Assembly (NCBI GenBank): GCA_035500455.1
Contig: DATJXG010000354.1
Span: forward strand, 1-24,648
From: DATJXG01 sp035500455
GTDB taxonomy: Bacteria; Acidobacteriota; Terriglobia; Terriglobales; Acidobacteriaceae
Reading direction: 5' to 3'
Length of the DNA stretch: 24,648 nt
In this document: in pieces, positions 7,163-13,906 of the stretch
Layout: each line of letters begins with the position of its first letter
How positions within the stretch are numbered: the first letter of the stretch is position 1
Notes under the pieces: generated by a model
What the model saw: only the letters and a program-made list of their open reading frames with translations
Told to the model about the DNA's origin: nothing
Databases searched by the model: none
Made by a program: the position numbers and the translations under genes

Positions 7163-7483
7163 ATGAAAGTCTCAAGGAGCGCGCCGTATTTGATCGTCTG
7201 GGAATTCCGGGCGAGGAAAGGCGCGGTCAAGCGGTTCCAAAAGGTGTACGGCCCGGCGGGAGATTGGGCCAAGTTCTTTGCTCAGGGCAAAGGCTTTGTT
7301 AGAACTGAGTTGGTGCGTGACCGCAAGCAGGCGGGTCGCTTTCTGACGTTGGATTTCTGGACTTCGGAAGATGCCTACGTTCGCTTCCGCAAGAAGCATG
7401 CGGCGGAATACGAAGCGTTGGACAAGATCTGCGAGAAGCTGACGGAGTACGAGGCGAAGGTGGGAGGGTTTGAGCGCTGCTGA
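7163..7483 (+). CDS. ABM/dimeric alpha-beta-barrel-like protein, 106 aa
   Basis: Small cytoplasmic protein resembling antibiotic-biosynthesis-monooxygenase-like ferredoxin-fold barrels. ATG 7163 is chosen over an in-frame ATG at 7064 because GGGAGAAAGG immediately precedes it and the fold starts here: YLIVWEFRARKGAVKRFQKVYG (strand and helix), GFVRTELVRD (strand), GRFLTLDFWTSEDAYVRFRKKH (strand, helix) and a final helix. Members are often orphan oxygenases or structural barrels, so the substrate is unknown. The upstream stretch 7122-7152 contains a degraded GCCGGC-type repeat. The gene ends convergent with gpsA, with repeats between. Confidence 0.75.
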   Translation: MKVSRSAPYLIVWEFRARKGAVKRFQKVYGPAGDWAKFFAQGKGFVRTELVRDRKQAGRFLTLDFWTSEDAYVRFRKKHAAEYEALDKICEKLTEYEAKVGGFERC

Positions 7484-7715
7484 GAAATGATGGACCGCGC
7501 CCTTTTTTTGGATCTGTCGCAAACAAGGTTGTCATCCCGAGCGAAGCGGGGATCCAGGTTTCCGCGTACGCCACCGTCATCGTCGCGACAAGCGAGAAGC
7601 TGGATCCCTCGCTTCGCTCGGGATGACATTCCCTGAGGCGGCAACGATCCCAGTCCTCGGCAACAGTCACTCCCAAAGGTCAAAGGGGGCAGGGCGCGTC
7701 GAAGTCGTTCCCAGC
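7484..7715. other. Convergent spacer between the ABM-like gene and gpsA
   Basis: The 232-bp spacer holds a T-run (7503-7509) without a clear preceding hairpin, then the 99-bp inverted-repeat element at 7530-7628. Nothing recognisable was seen in the remaining 85 bp. Confidence 0.5.
7530..7628. repeat. 99-bp element with TGTCATCCCGAGCGAAGC inverted ends
   Basis: The left arm (7530-7556) begins TGTCATCCCGAGCGAAGC and reaches GGGATCC. The right arm (7602-7628) is its near-exact reverse complement: GGATCC, then CTCGCTTCGCTCGGGATGAC and a final A. The inner 45 bp are unrelated to the arms. This resembles the widespread TGTCATxCxGAGCGAAGC dispersed repeat of soil bacteria; here it lies between two convergent genes and could act as a bidirectional transcript-end hairpin. 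Confidence 0.85.
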
Positions 7716-8729
7716 CTAGCCCTCGCTCTTGGCGCTGCGCGTCATCAATTCGTGGATCGCATCTCCGGGCGCCTTGCCGCCGTAGAGGATGGCGTACATC
7801 TGCTCGGTAATCGGCATCTCAACGCTCCGGGCTGCCGCTAATCCGACCGCGGCGTGAGTTGTGAAAACGCCTTCCGCGACCGCGCCATGCATGCTGGCGA
7901 TGATCTCCGGCAACTTGCGCCCACGGCCGAGTTCGACGCCGACGCTGCGGTTGCGGGAGAGCCCTCCGGTGCAGGTGAGCACCAGGTCGCCGAGCCCCGC
8001 GAGTCCCGCCATGGTTTCGGCGCGTCCGCCGCAGGCCACTGCCAGGCGCGTGATTTCCGCCAGGCCGCGGGTAATGAGCGCCGCCACCGAATTGTGCCCC
8101 AGGCCGAGTCCGTCGCATACCCCGGCGGCGATCGCGATGATGTTCTTCAGCGCCCCGCCGAGTTCCACGCCAACTACGTCGTCATTGCGATAGATGCGGA
8201 AGCGGGGATCGCTGAACTCGCGCTGCACCGTCTCCGCCAGGGCGGAATCCCGCGAAGCGATGGTGATTGCCGTGGGGTCGCCGCGGGCAACCTCCTTGGC
8301 GAAAGACGGGCCACTTAGAGCGCCCACGCGGGGTGAGAATCCGCCCTCATTTCGCAGCACGGCGTCGACAACCTCGCTCATGCGCAGCAGCGTCTCTTCT
8401 TCGAGACCCTTGGTGGCGCTCACAAAAAGCGAATCAGGCCGGAGATGTGGGCGCATATTTTCCAGCACGCGCCGATAATGTTGCGACGGCACCGCCATCA
8501 CGATGATCTCTGCGCCGGCGACCACCGCTTCCAGGCTGCTGGTCGCAGACACGCCCTCGGGAATCAATTGGCCGGGCAGGAATTTCTCATTTACCCGGCG
8601 GGCGCGAATGGATTCGCACACTTCCGCCTCCAGAGCCCAGAGAGAAACCGCGTGCGCGCCGCGCCGCCCGAGGACAATGGAGAGTCCCGTGCCCCACGCT
8701 CCCGCGCCGATGACGGCGATTCGGCTCAT
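7716..8729 (-). CDS. gpsA: NAD(P)-dependent glycerol-3-phosphate dehydrogenase
   Basis: Reduces dihydroxyacetone phosphate to sn-glycerol-3-phosphate for phospholipid synthesis. At 337 aa it matches the family. The Rossmann motif GAGAWGTG is at 8-15, AVPSQHYRRVL at 79-89, SATKGLE with Lys107, LSGPSFAKEVARGDPT at 138-153, GGALKNIIAIAAG with the probable catalytic Lys195, and LSRNRSVG at 257-264. ATG 8729 overlaps the plsY stop by 4 bp (ATGA), so the two are probably translationally coupled. The frame stays open upstream to 9041, but that is the shadow of plsY. It is the last gene of the minus-strand cluster. Confidence 0.96.
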   Translation of the reverse strand: MSRIAVIGAGAWGTGLSIVLGRRGAHAVSLWALEAEVCESIRARRVNEKFLPGQLIPEGVSATSSLEAVVAGAEIIVMAVPSQHYRRVLENMRPHLRPDSLFVSATKGLEEETLLRMSEVVDAVLRNEGGFSPRVGALSGPSFAKEVARGDPTAITIASRDSALAETVQREFSDPRFRIYRNDDVVGVELGGALKNIIAIAAGVCDGLGLGHNSVAALITRGLAEITRLAVACGGRAETMAGLAGLGDLVLTCTGGLSRNRSVGVELGRGRKLPEIIASMHGAVAEGVFTTHAAVGLAAARSVEMPITEQMYAILYGGKAPGDAIHELMTRSAKSEG

Positions 8730-9349
8730 CCCCGCCTCCAGTGAAAGCGGCTTTCGGTTCCGGCGAACAGGCGGCGGATATTTTCGTGGTGCTTGGCGAC
8801 GATGAGCAACGAGGCTGCGGCAATCATGCCGGCAGCGGCCGGCGTTGCCGAGTGCCGGTCGAGCAGCCAGGCGAGAAGAGGGAACAGGGCGACGGCGACA
8901 ATCGAGCCCAGGGATACGTAGCGAAAGACGGCCACTACGACGATGAATATTCCTACGGCCACGAGGATGGCCTTGGGCGCAATCAGAACGAACGATCCCA
9001 AACCGGTGGCCACGCCCTTGCCGCCGCGGAATTTCAACCACACGGGGAAAACATGGCCGAGAACGGCAAACCAGGCCGCCGAGGACATGAACAAACTGAG
9101 GTTTACCGTATTCCCGGCGCGGTCGTGAAGAAAATGAGCGAGCACGACGGCGAGCAAGCCTTTGGCTGCGTCAAATAGCAGCGTGACTACACCCAGCAAC
9201 GGGGAAGCGCGCGCGACGTTGGTGGCGCCGATGTTTCCGCTGCCGCTGGCGCGGATATCCTGCCCGCGAAACGCGCGCACCAGCAGGTACCCGAAGGGAA
9301 TGGAACCCAGCAGGTAGCTGCAAAACGCGCTGGTGAGGAATGCGGTCAT
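8726..9349 (-). CDS. plsY: Glycerol-3-phosphate acyltransferase PlsY
   Basis: Inner-membrane enzyme that transfers acyl from acyl-phosphate to glycerol-3-phosphate, giving lysophosphatidate. At 207 aa it has about five hydrophobic helices. Active-site blocks are SGSGNIGATNVAR, GHVFPVWLKFRGGKGVATGLG and the C-terminal HHENIRRLFAGTE. ATG 9349 gives the family start MTAFLTSAFCSYLLGSIPFGYLL; a possible 14-residue extension to 9391 is encoded by a GCCGGC palindrome and is rejected. No Shine-Dalgarno is visible, because the repeat occupies the bases directly upstream. It is paired with gpsA, which makes its substrate. Confidence 0.95.
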   Translation of the reverse strand: MTAFLTSAFCSYLLGSIPFGYLLVRAFRGQDIRASGSGNIGATNVARASPLLGVVTLLFDAAKGLLAVVLAHFLHDRAGNTVNLSLFMSSAAWFAVLGHVFPVWLKFRGGKGVATGLGSFVLIAPKAILVAVGIFIVVVAVFRYVSLGSIVAVALFPLLAWLLDRHSATPAAAGMIAAASLLIVAKHHENIRRLFAGTESRFHWRRG

Positions 9350-9354
9350 CGCCG

Positions 9355-9378
9355 GTAGCGCCGGCGTCCCGCCGGCAA
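9355..9378. repeat. GCCGGC palindromic repeat, copy 1 (pair A, left)
   Basis: GTAGC followed by GCCGGCGTCCCGCCGGC: a 7-bp stem (GCCGGCG/CGCCGGC) with a TCC loop and a GTAGC lead. It lies 6 bp upstream of the plsY start codon on the minus strand. It is inverted relative to the copy at 9438-9460. Confidence 0.85.
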
Positions 9379-9437
9379 GTGTCCTACGCAACCCCTTTTG
9401 CGATCTTATCCGTATCTGTGTGGCCCGTGTCCGCGTG

Positions 9438-9460
9438 GCCGGCGGGACGCCGGCGCTGCG
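9438..9460. repeat. GCCGGC palindromic repeat, copy 2 (pair A, right)
   Basis: GCCGGCGGGACGCCGGC followed by GCTGC, the reverse complement of the copy at 9355-9378 apart from the last bases of the lead. The two copies are separated by 59 bp and fill the spacer between thpR (stop at 9468) and plsY, so the transcript could fold them together. Confidence 0.85.
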
Positions 9461-9467
9461 TCCCGCA

Positions 9468-10055
9468 TCAACTCAAGCCAAAGCGCGCAATCTTCGTGTA
9501 TCGCGGGCCGCCGCGACCGAGTTCGCTCTGGTACAGAAAGAACTCGCGGGCGCTCATGGTGCCGAATTCGGGCACGGGAAGCGCAGCCAGCTTCTCCTGT
9601 AATTTTTGAAAACTCTTGTTCTGCCGGTCACTCGCCTGCCGCCGAGGCGCGCCCGAGCCGCCTCCACCCCGCGCCAGCGTGAGATGCGGGCTGAAAGGCC
9701 GGTCTTCCCTGGGTATGCCCACAGCGGCCGTGGCTTCATCGACTGCTTTGGCCAGCGCCGCCAGTTCCGCACCAGCCTCAATGCCGATCCAGAACACGCG
9801 CGCCGATTTCGGTGTGGGAAAAAAACCATACCCGCGGAAGGCGATCTGGATGGACTTCGCTTCCACCTGGCCAAGCATACGCTTCATTTCTTCTACGAAC
9901 TCCGGCGGCTTCTCACCCACAAATTTCAGCGTGACATGCAGTGATTCCGCCCGCACCCAGCGCACATCCGGCGCAAATTCCCGCACCCCGTCCAGGAAGC
10001 GAGCAATGCGCTCGCGGATGGAGTCATCGAGATCGAGGGCGACAAAGGTTCTCAT
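9468..10055 (-). CDS. thpR: RNA 2',3'-cyclic phosphodiesterase (2H family)
   Basis: Member of the LigT/ThpR two-histidine phosphoesterase family, which opens 2',3'-cyclic phosphate ends on RNA. It has 195 aa. The two HxT motifs are intact: HVTLKF (His40, Thr42) and HLTLAR (His124, Thr126). The N-terminus MRTFVALDLDDSIRERIARF is typical. An insertion of about 20 residues after the second motif (GGGGSGAPRRQASDRQN) looks flexible. No Shine-Dalgarno is seen, because a large boundary repeat starts only 4 bp upstream of the ATG. It is followed by plsY on the same strand. Confidence 0.93.
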   Translation of the reverse strand: MRTFVALDLDDSIRERIARFLDGVREFAPDVRWVRAESLHVTLKFVGEKPPEFVEEMKRMLGQVEAKSIQIAFRGYGFFPTPKSARVFWIGIEAGAELAALAKAVDEATAAVGIPREDRPFSPHLTLARGGGGSGAPRRQASDRQNKSFQKLQEKLAALPVPEFGTMSAREFFLYQSELGRGGPRYTKIARFGLS

Positions 10056-10058
10056 GAA

Positions 10059-10272
10059 TTAGCCGTTGGTCGTTGGCCAGCTCGGGCTGGCTGAGGACTG
10101 GGAACCAGGAACTGGTAACTGGTAACTGGTTTTCACCCGAAATGCGTTGCCCTAATGGGCGCAAACTTGCGCAGTACCCTTGCAAGGGGAAACAGGCTTG
10201 GGTGAAAACCAGTTCCCAGTTCCTGGTTCCCGTTCTCAGCCTGCGCCCTAACGACTAACGACCAACGGCTAA
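10059..10272. repeat. Large imperfect inverted repeat filling the cinA/thpR spacer
   Basis: Left arm 10059-10138 and right arm 10200-10272 are near-complementary: TTAGCCGTTGGTCGTT opens the left arm and its complement closes the right; both arms carry GGAACCAGGAACTGG and end in AACTGGTTTTCACCC. The central 61 bp includes shorter hairpins (GCCCTAATGGGC, GCAAACTTGC). The right arm contains the cinA stop codon (10269-10271) and the left arm ends 4 bp from the thpR start, so the element occupies the whole spacer. Confidence 0.85.
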
Positions 10273-11513
10273 CTAATCTTCCTCCTCACCATATCCAGCG
10301 CCTGCTGCGAAGCGTACCAGCGAATGCGTTTGCGGTCGCCGGGGAAGCGGCGTTCCACTACCTCGGTTCCGTCCGCACTAGCCAGGGCGTGAAAGACCAG
10401 GCCGACTGGCTTCTCCTCGGTGCCTCCGCTGGGGCCGGCTACGCCGGTAATGCCGAGCCCGAAGGTGGATCCCGAGCGTTTGCGAATGCCTTCGGCCAGC
10501 GCCGCAGCCACTTCGCGGCTCACTGCTCCGTGCTTTTTTATCAGGGTGGCAGGAACGTCCGCCAGTTTGGTCTTCAATTCGTTGGAGTAAACTACCGCGC
10601 CTCCGAGGAAATACCGCGAACTTCCGCTCACCGAAGTCACGCGTTCGGCCACCAGCCCTCCGGTGCAGGATTCCGCCACCGCCAAAGTCGCGCCGCGCAT
10701 TTGAAGGTAATAGCCGACGATCTGCTCCATGGAGTCGCCGTTGTCGGAGAATGCGCTCTGGCCCAGTTCCGCCTCCATCGCGGAGGCTAGTTCATCGACC
10801 CGCTGCCGGGCTGCTTCGATGGAGTCCGCGCGCGTCCGCAGGTGCAACTGGATCTCGCCCGCGCCCGCAAGAATTGTGGTCTGCACGTCAGCATAGCGCT
10901 TGTAAATAGGGGCGACCCTGGCGTCACACTCCGATTCCGCCATCAAGGCGACCTTCAATTCGCGGGTGGCTATGAACTGCGCCGGCAACTTTGCCCGCAG
11001 GCGCTCCATGCACTGCTGCTCGAACAGGGCTTTGAGTTCATGCGGTGGGCCCGGCAATAGGATCACAATCTTGTCGCGGCCCTCATATTTCCCGCTGATC
11101 CACTGCCCCGCCGCCGAACCGTTGGCGTTGGGCAGCACGGTCGCGCCCGCAATTACGTCCGCCTGCTTGGCGTTGTTCGGCGACATTTTCATACCGCGGG
11201 CAGCGAAGCGTTTTTTCAGTCCGGAAAGCACTTCCGGATCGCGCCGCAATTCCAGCCCGAGGGCCTCGGCCACGGCCTCGCGCGTAAGGTCGTCTTCGGT
11301 GGGCCCCAGGCCGCCCATGAAAATCACAATTTCAGCGCGTGAAAGCGCCAGGCTTGCGCTGGCGGTGAGATGTGCCAGGCTGTCGCCCACAATGGACTTG
11401 AAAATGACTTCAACCCCCAGTTCGTTGAGTTTTTCGGTGAGATAAAGAGAATTGGTGTCCTGCCGGTAGGGGGTTAAAAGCTCCGAGCCAATGGCGACAA
11501 TCTCGGCATTCAC
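10269..11513 (-). CDS. cinA: CinA-like protein: MoCF-type domain plus nicotinamide-nucleotide amidohydrolase
   Basis: Two-domain CinA of 414 aa. Residues 1 to about 170 form the COG1058/MoCF domain (IAIGSELL, the hallmark GGLGPTEDDLTREA at 67-80, LLPGPPHE at 152-159). Residues of about 258-414 form the PncC-type domain that deamidates NMN in pyridine-nucleotide recycling (VAESCTGGLVAERVTSVSGSS at 279-299, ITGVAGPSGGTEEKPVG). The start is GTG at 11513 with no strong Shine-Dalgarno; a nearby ATG at 11509 is out of frame. The stop codon falls inside the 10059-10272 repeat. It lies in the pgpA-to-gpsA cluster, with a 160-bp spacer containing a GCCGGC repeat pair upstream. Confidence 0.94.
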   Translation of the reverse strand: MNAEIVAIGSELLTPYRQDTNSLYLTEKLNELGVEVIFKSIVGDSLAHLTASASLALSRAEIVIFMGGLGPTEDDLTREAVAEALGLELRRDPEVLSGLKKRFAARGMKMSPNNAKQADVIAGATVLPNANGSAAGQWISGKYEGRDKIVILLPGPPHELKALFEQQCMERLRAKLPAQFIATRELKVALMAESECDARVAPIYKRYADVQTTILAGAGEIQLHLRTRADSIEAARQRVDELASAMEAELGQSAFSDNGDSMEQIVGYYLQMRGATLAVAESCTGGLVAERVTSVSGSSRYFLGGAVVYSNELKTKLADVPATLIKKHGAVSREVAAALAEGIRKRSGSTFGLGITGVAGPSGGTEEKPVGLVFHALASADGTEVVERRFPGDRKRIRWYASQQALDMVRRKIS

Positions 11514-11535
11514 GCTAGAAAGTGTAAATCAAGAG

Positions 11536-11559
11536 GTAGCGCCGGCGTCTCGCCGGCAA
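11536..11559. repeat. GCCGGC palindromic repeat, copy 3 (pair B, left)
   Basis: GTAGC followed by GCCGGCGTCTCGCCGGC. It lies in the cinA upstream spacer and differs from pair A by TCTC instead of TCCC in the loop region; its partner at 11645-11667 carries the matching GAGA. Confidence 0.85.
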
Positions 11560-11644
11560 CGCGAGCGGGTTGCGCGTCCGGCGGCTGATGCTGACTTCTC
11601 TTCATGAGTATCGGTTTAGGCGGAATGATTGCCGCCTTCATCGC

Positions 11645-11667
11645 TGCCGGCGAGACGCCGGCGCTAC
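11645..11667. repeat. GCCGGC palindromic repeat, copy 4 (pair B, right)
   Basis: GCCGGCGAGACGCCGGC followed by GCTAC, a perfect 23-nt reverse complement of copy 3, 85 bp away. It ends 8 bp before the stop codon of the NHL-protein gene (11675). Confidence 0.85.
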
Positions 11668-11674
11668 GGCGGCG

Positions 11675-12733
11675 CTACTGCTCCACCAGCGGATATCCCT
11701 GAATATTCCACGACAAATGATGCACCGCTCCGGTTGTAGCGAGGATCACCGAGCGGCCGGGGGCGAAGGCGAGTCCTACCAGATTGGTGCCGGAAACTTC
11801 GAGAGAAGGCTTAGCATCAGCGGTAATTTTCACGATGCCGCGCTTGCCGGTGAGCGACGCTGCCACGTAGAGATTGCCTTCCACGTCGAAGGCCAGTCCC
11901 TGGGGGCGTCCCAGGCCGCGATAAAAAGTGGTGACTGCGCCGTGCATGTCGATCTTGTACACGCAGTCGAAGCTCGAGGTCGTGGGGCCAGTGACGAACA
12001 AATCTCCCGCCGGGCTGAACGCCAGATGATAGGCGGCAACGCTCGGCTCAAGGGTTGCAAATACAAAAGTCCGCCGTTCGCTGTCGATCTTGAAAATCGT
12101 TCCGTCGCGGTCGCCCACATAAAGATTTCCGGAACGGTCGAAGGCGATGCCGGTGGCGGTTCCCATGCCTTCCGCATAGGACGACATGGTCCCGTTGGGC
12201 GCAACCCGATAGACCGTGCCATCGTAGCGCGAGGACACATACATCTGCCCTTCGCGGTCGAAGGCAATCGCGGTCGGATTCATCATCTCGGTGAGGAAAG
12301 GCTTGAGATTGTAGTTGGTGTCGATCTTAAAAATGCAGACCGGCACTTTCTGTCCGCGCTGTCCGGAAAAGGTGACGAAAATGTTGCCTTCGGCGTCAAG
12401 CGCGGGATTGGTGACCGGGTGCAGGTTCTCCGCGATTACCGTTGCCACTTTTACCTGGCCCGGATTGCTTGCACTGCCGTTGGTGGAAACGACCACCGGG
12501 CCTGAGGAAGCGGTGATGGGAACGCGGGCCACCAGAAAATCGTCGGAGCTGATGAGCACCGAGCCCTCGACATCGCCGAAGCTGACCTTGGGCCGGCGCA
12601 ATTCGGCGGGGCGCAGGGCCTTGCCCAGAATGCGAATTTCGCCTCCCGGCAATGCCGCCGGCGGAGACACACCCTCGATCTGCGGTTTCCCGTTGACGCT
12701 CTTCTTCCCCAGCAGGCGATCGGAAATTCCCAT
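11675..12733 (-). CDS. IPT/TIG plus NHL-type beta-propeller protein
   Basis: Protein of 352 aa with no enzyme motif. Residues of about 15-95 read as an IPT/TIG immunoglobulin-like domain (PQIEGVSPPAALPGGEIRILGKAL, then VPITASSGPVVVST). From about 105 to the end there are repeated propeller blades of the NHL/SMP-30 type: NPALDAEGNIFVTFSG, PTAIAFDREGQMYVSSRYDG, GIAFDRSGNLYVGDRDGTI, LAFSPAGDLFVTG, GLAFDVEGNLYVAAS. There is no signal peptide or TM helix, so it appears cytoplasmic unless exported unconventionally. ATG 12733 has AAGGA about 10 nt upstream. It lies 22 bp after pgpA and before cinA, so is probably co-transcribed. A scaffold or binding role is plausible but unproven. Confidence 0.85.
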   Translation of the reverse strand: MGISDRLLGKKSVNGKPQIEGVSPPAALPGGEIRILGKALRPAELRRPKVSFGDVEGSVLISSDDFLVARVPITASSGPVVVSTNGSASNPGQVKVATVIAENLHPVTNPALDAEGNIFVTFSGQRGQKVPVCIFKIDTNYNLKPFLTEMMNPTAIAFDREGQMYVSSRYDGTVYRVAPNGTMSSYAEGMGTATGIAFDRSGNLYVGDRDGTIFKIDSERRTFVFATLEPSVAAYHLAFSPAGDLFVTGPTTSSFDCVYKIDMHGAVTTFYRGLGRPQGLAFDVEGNLYVAASLTGKRGIVKITADAKPSLEVSGTNLVGLAFAPGRSVILATTGAVHHLSWNIQGYPLVEQ

Positions 12734-12755
12734 GAACCCAGCTTCCTTGCGGCGG

Positions 12756-13262
12756 CTAGCGTGATAACCAGCCGAAATGCAGCAGCACCTGCATCACGGC
12801 GAGAGCGTAGAGACCAGCGGCGACGTCGTCCACTACGATGCCGACGCCTTCTGGCAGTTTTTCCAGTTGACGAACCGGCGGAGGCTTGACGATATCGAAC
12901 CCTCGAAAAAGTATAAAGCCCGCGAGCAGAGATTTCCACGACACGGGAACGGCGATGAAAGCAATGAGCTGGCCGGCAACTTCATCGATCACGACAAACT
13001 GGGGATCTTTTGATCCCGCCGCCCTGGCCACTCGGGTGGCCGCGGGAATGCCCACCACGACGGCCAAAGCGGCGAGCGCGCCCGCCGCCCAGGGCTGAGA
13101 TGCTGGCAAAGTCCAGTGCGAAACCACTTCCCATATCAGAACCGCCGCTGCCGAACCCCAGGTCCCCGGCCCCGGACGCAGCTTGCCCGCGCCGAAAAAC
13201 GTGGCAGTGAGCGTAGCCCACAGAGGCGCGGATTTGCCGGTGGGTGTGGCGGAGGATGGCAA
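12756..13262 (-). CDS. pgpA: Phosphatidylglycerophosphatase A
   Basis: Membrane phosphatase converting phosphatidylglycerophosphate to phosphatidylglycerol. 168 aa. Family motifs: FFGAGKLRPGPGTWGSAAA near the N-terminus, DPQFVVIDEVAGQLIAF with the metal-binding acidic residues, FRGFDIVKPPPVRQLEKLPEG and IVVDDVAAGLYA. Three to four hydrophobic helices are visible. The start is a TTG at 13262; no ATG or GTG exists in frame before the conserved FFGAGKLRPGPG block, and the frame is open a little further upstream, so the exact start is uncertain. It is the first gene of the minus-strand cluster and diverges from the DUF465-like gene. Confidence 0.92.
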   Translation of the reverse strand: MPSSATPTGKSAPLWATLTATFFGAGKLRPGPGTWGSAAAVLIWEVVSHWTLPASQPWAAGALAALAVVVGIPAATRVARAAGSKDPQFVVIDEVAGQLIAFIAVPVSWKSLLAGFILFRGFDIVKPPPVRQLEKLPEGVGIVVDDVAAGLYALAVMQVLLHFGWLSR

Positions 13263-13505
13263 GGCTCGATTGTAGCGCCTTGGCCAAGCGTGAGACGTGC
13301 TCGCTTACGATGCTGCCCGAGGGATCCTGACGCTGCGGTTTCCTAACGCCGAGATCATGCCGGCAAAGTGGTTTCCGAAATCCACAGGGCCACTGGGGCG
13401 CATCACCCGCGCTATCTAAGTCGTTCCTTGTCACCAACAATTAGGGGATTGAACCGCTATTGACCCTGTGGTACGGTAAAGGCGAAAATTGCGTAGGGAG
13501 GTCTA
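13263..13505. other. Divergent intergenic region pgpA / DUF465-like gene
   Basis: The region is 243 bp and carries the promoters of both directions by position. On the plus strand TTGACC at 13460-13465 is followed after 18 bp by GAAAAT (13484-13489), a weak candidate whose predicted start would leave a leader of only about 10 nt. No repeat of the families seen elsewhere was found. Confidence 0.35.
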
Positions 13506-13509
13506 ATGG

Positions 13510-13740
13510 ATGCTGACTCCTAGGGACCAACTCCTGGCCAAAGACGATCAATTCCGCAAGCTGGCCACGGAACACACGCAGTACCAACAACGCCTCGAAA
13601 CTCTCACCCAGAAGCGCTACCTCACCGAAGACGAAAAACTGGAAGAAGTCCGGCTGAAGAAGCTGAAGCTGCGCCTCAAGGACCAGATGGAGTCCATCGA
13701 GCGCATTTATCGGCGGGAACTGCACCACAGCGTCGCCTAG
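13510..13740 (+). CDS. DUF465/YdcH-like small coiled-coil protein
   Basis: 76-aa, highly charged, helical protein of unknown function. The DUF465 pattern is seen in a heptad-rich N-terminal helix (KLATEHTQYQQRLETLTQ), a short linker (KRYLTEDEKLEE) and the signature VRLKKLKLRLKDQMESIERIYRREL. Two overlapping ATGs occur: 13506 (five codons, then TAG) and 13510. GGAGG at 13497-13501 is 8 nt from 13510, the better spacing, so 13510 is taken. It stands alone 170 bp upstream of the psd operon. Confidence 0.85.
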   Translation: MLTPRDQLLAKDDQFRKLATEHTQYQQRLETLTQKRYLTEDEKLEEVRLKKLKLRLKDQMESIERIYRRELHHSVA

Positions 13741-13886
13741 ATTTTGGATCGGCTTTCGGCCCGCGGGGCCTCCCGGCCAGCGCAACGCGCCGCCAAGGCC
13801 CAGATGTATTTGCCAGACGAATTTCACTAAGCCGCTTTTTTATCACCACTTAACACGAAAAACCGATGCAGACCCGGAGGCTGCAC

Positions 13887-13892
13887 TATAAT
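13887..13892 (+). promoter_or_regulatory. Perfect -10 hexamer TATAAT just upstream of psd
   Basis: TATAAT ends 14 bp before the psd ATG, so a transcript from it would have a leader of about 7 nt or none. No good -35 is seen at 16-18 bp spacing and psd has no Shine-Dalgarno, which fits a nearly leaderless mRNA. Confidence 0.4.
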
Positions 13893-13906
13893 TTCCGTGT
13901 CTCCGC

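Noticed and set aside
7503..7509. Intrinsic terminator at the T-run after the ABM-like gene
   Set aside because: The T-run is clear, but no stable hairpin lies immediately upstream on either strand.
8730..9041. N-terminal extension of gpsA
   Set aside because: The in-frame open region upstream overlaps plsY and has no dehydrogenase sequence; ATG 8729 starts exactly at the Rossmann strand.
9350..9391. 14-residue N-terminal extension of plsY
   Set aside because: It is encoded by the GCCGGC palindrome (AGGTPALPA) and precedes the normal PlsY N-terminus.
11570..12505. 311-aa plus-strand open frame opposite the NHL gene
   Set aside because: It begins within the GCCGGC repeat spacer and mirrors the NHL repeats; no motif supports it.
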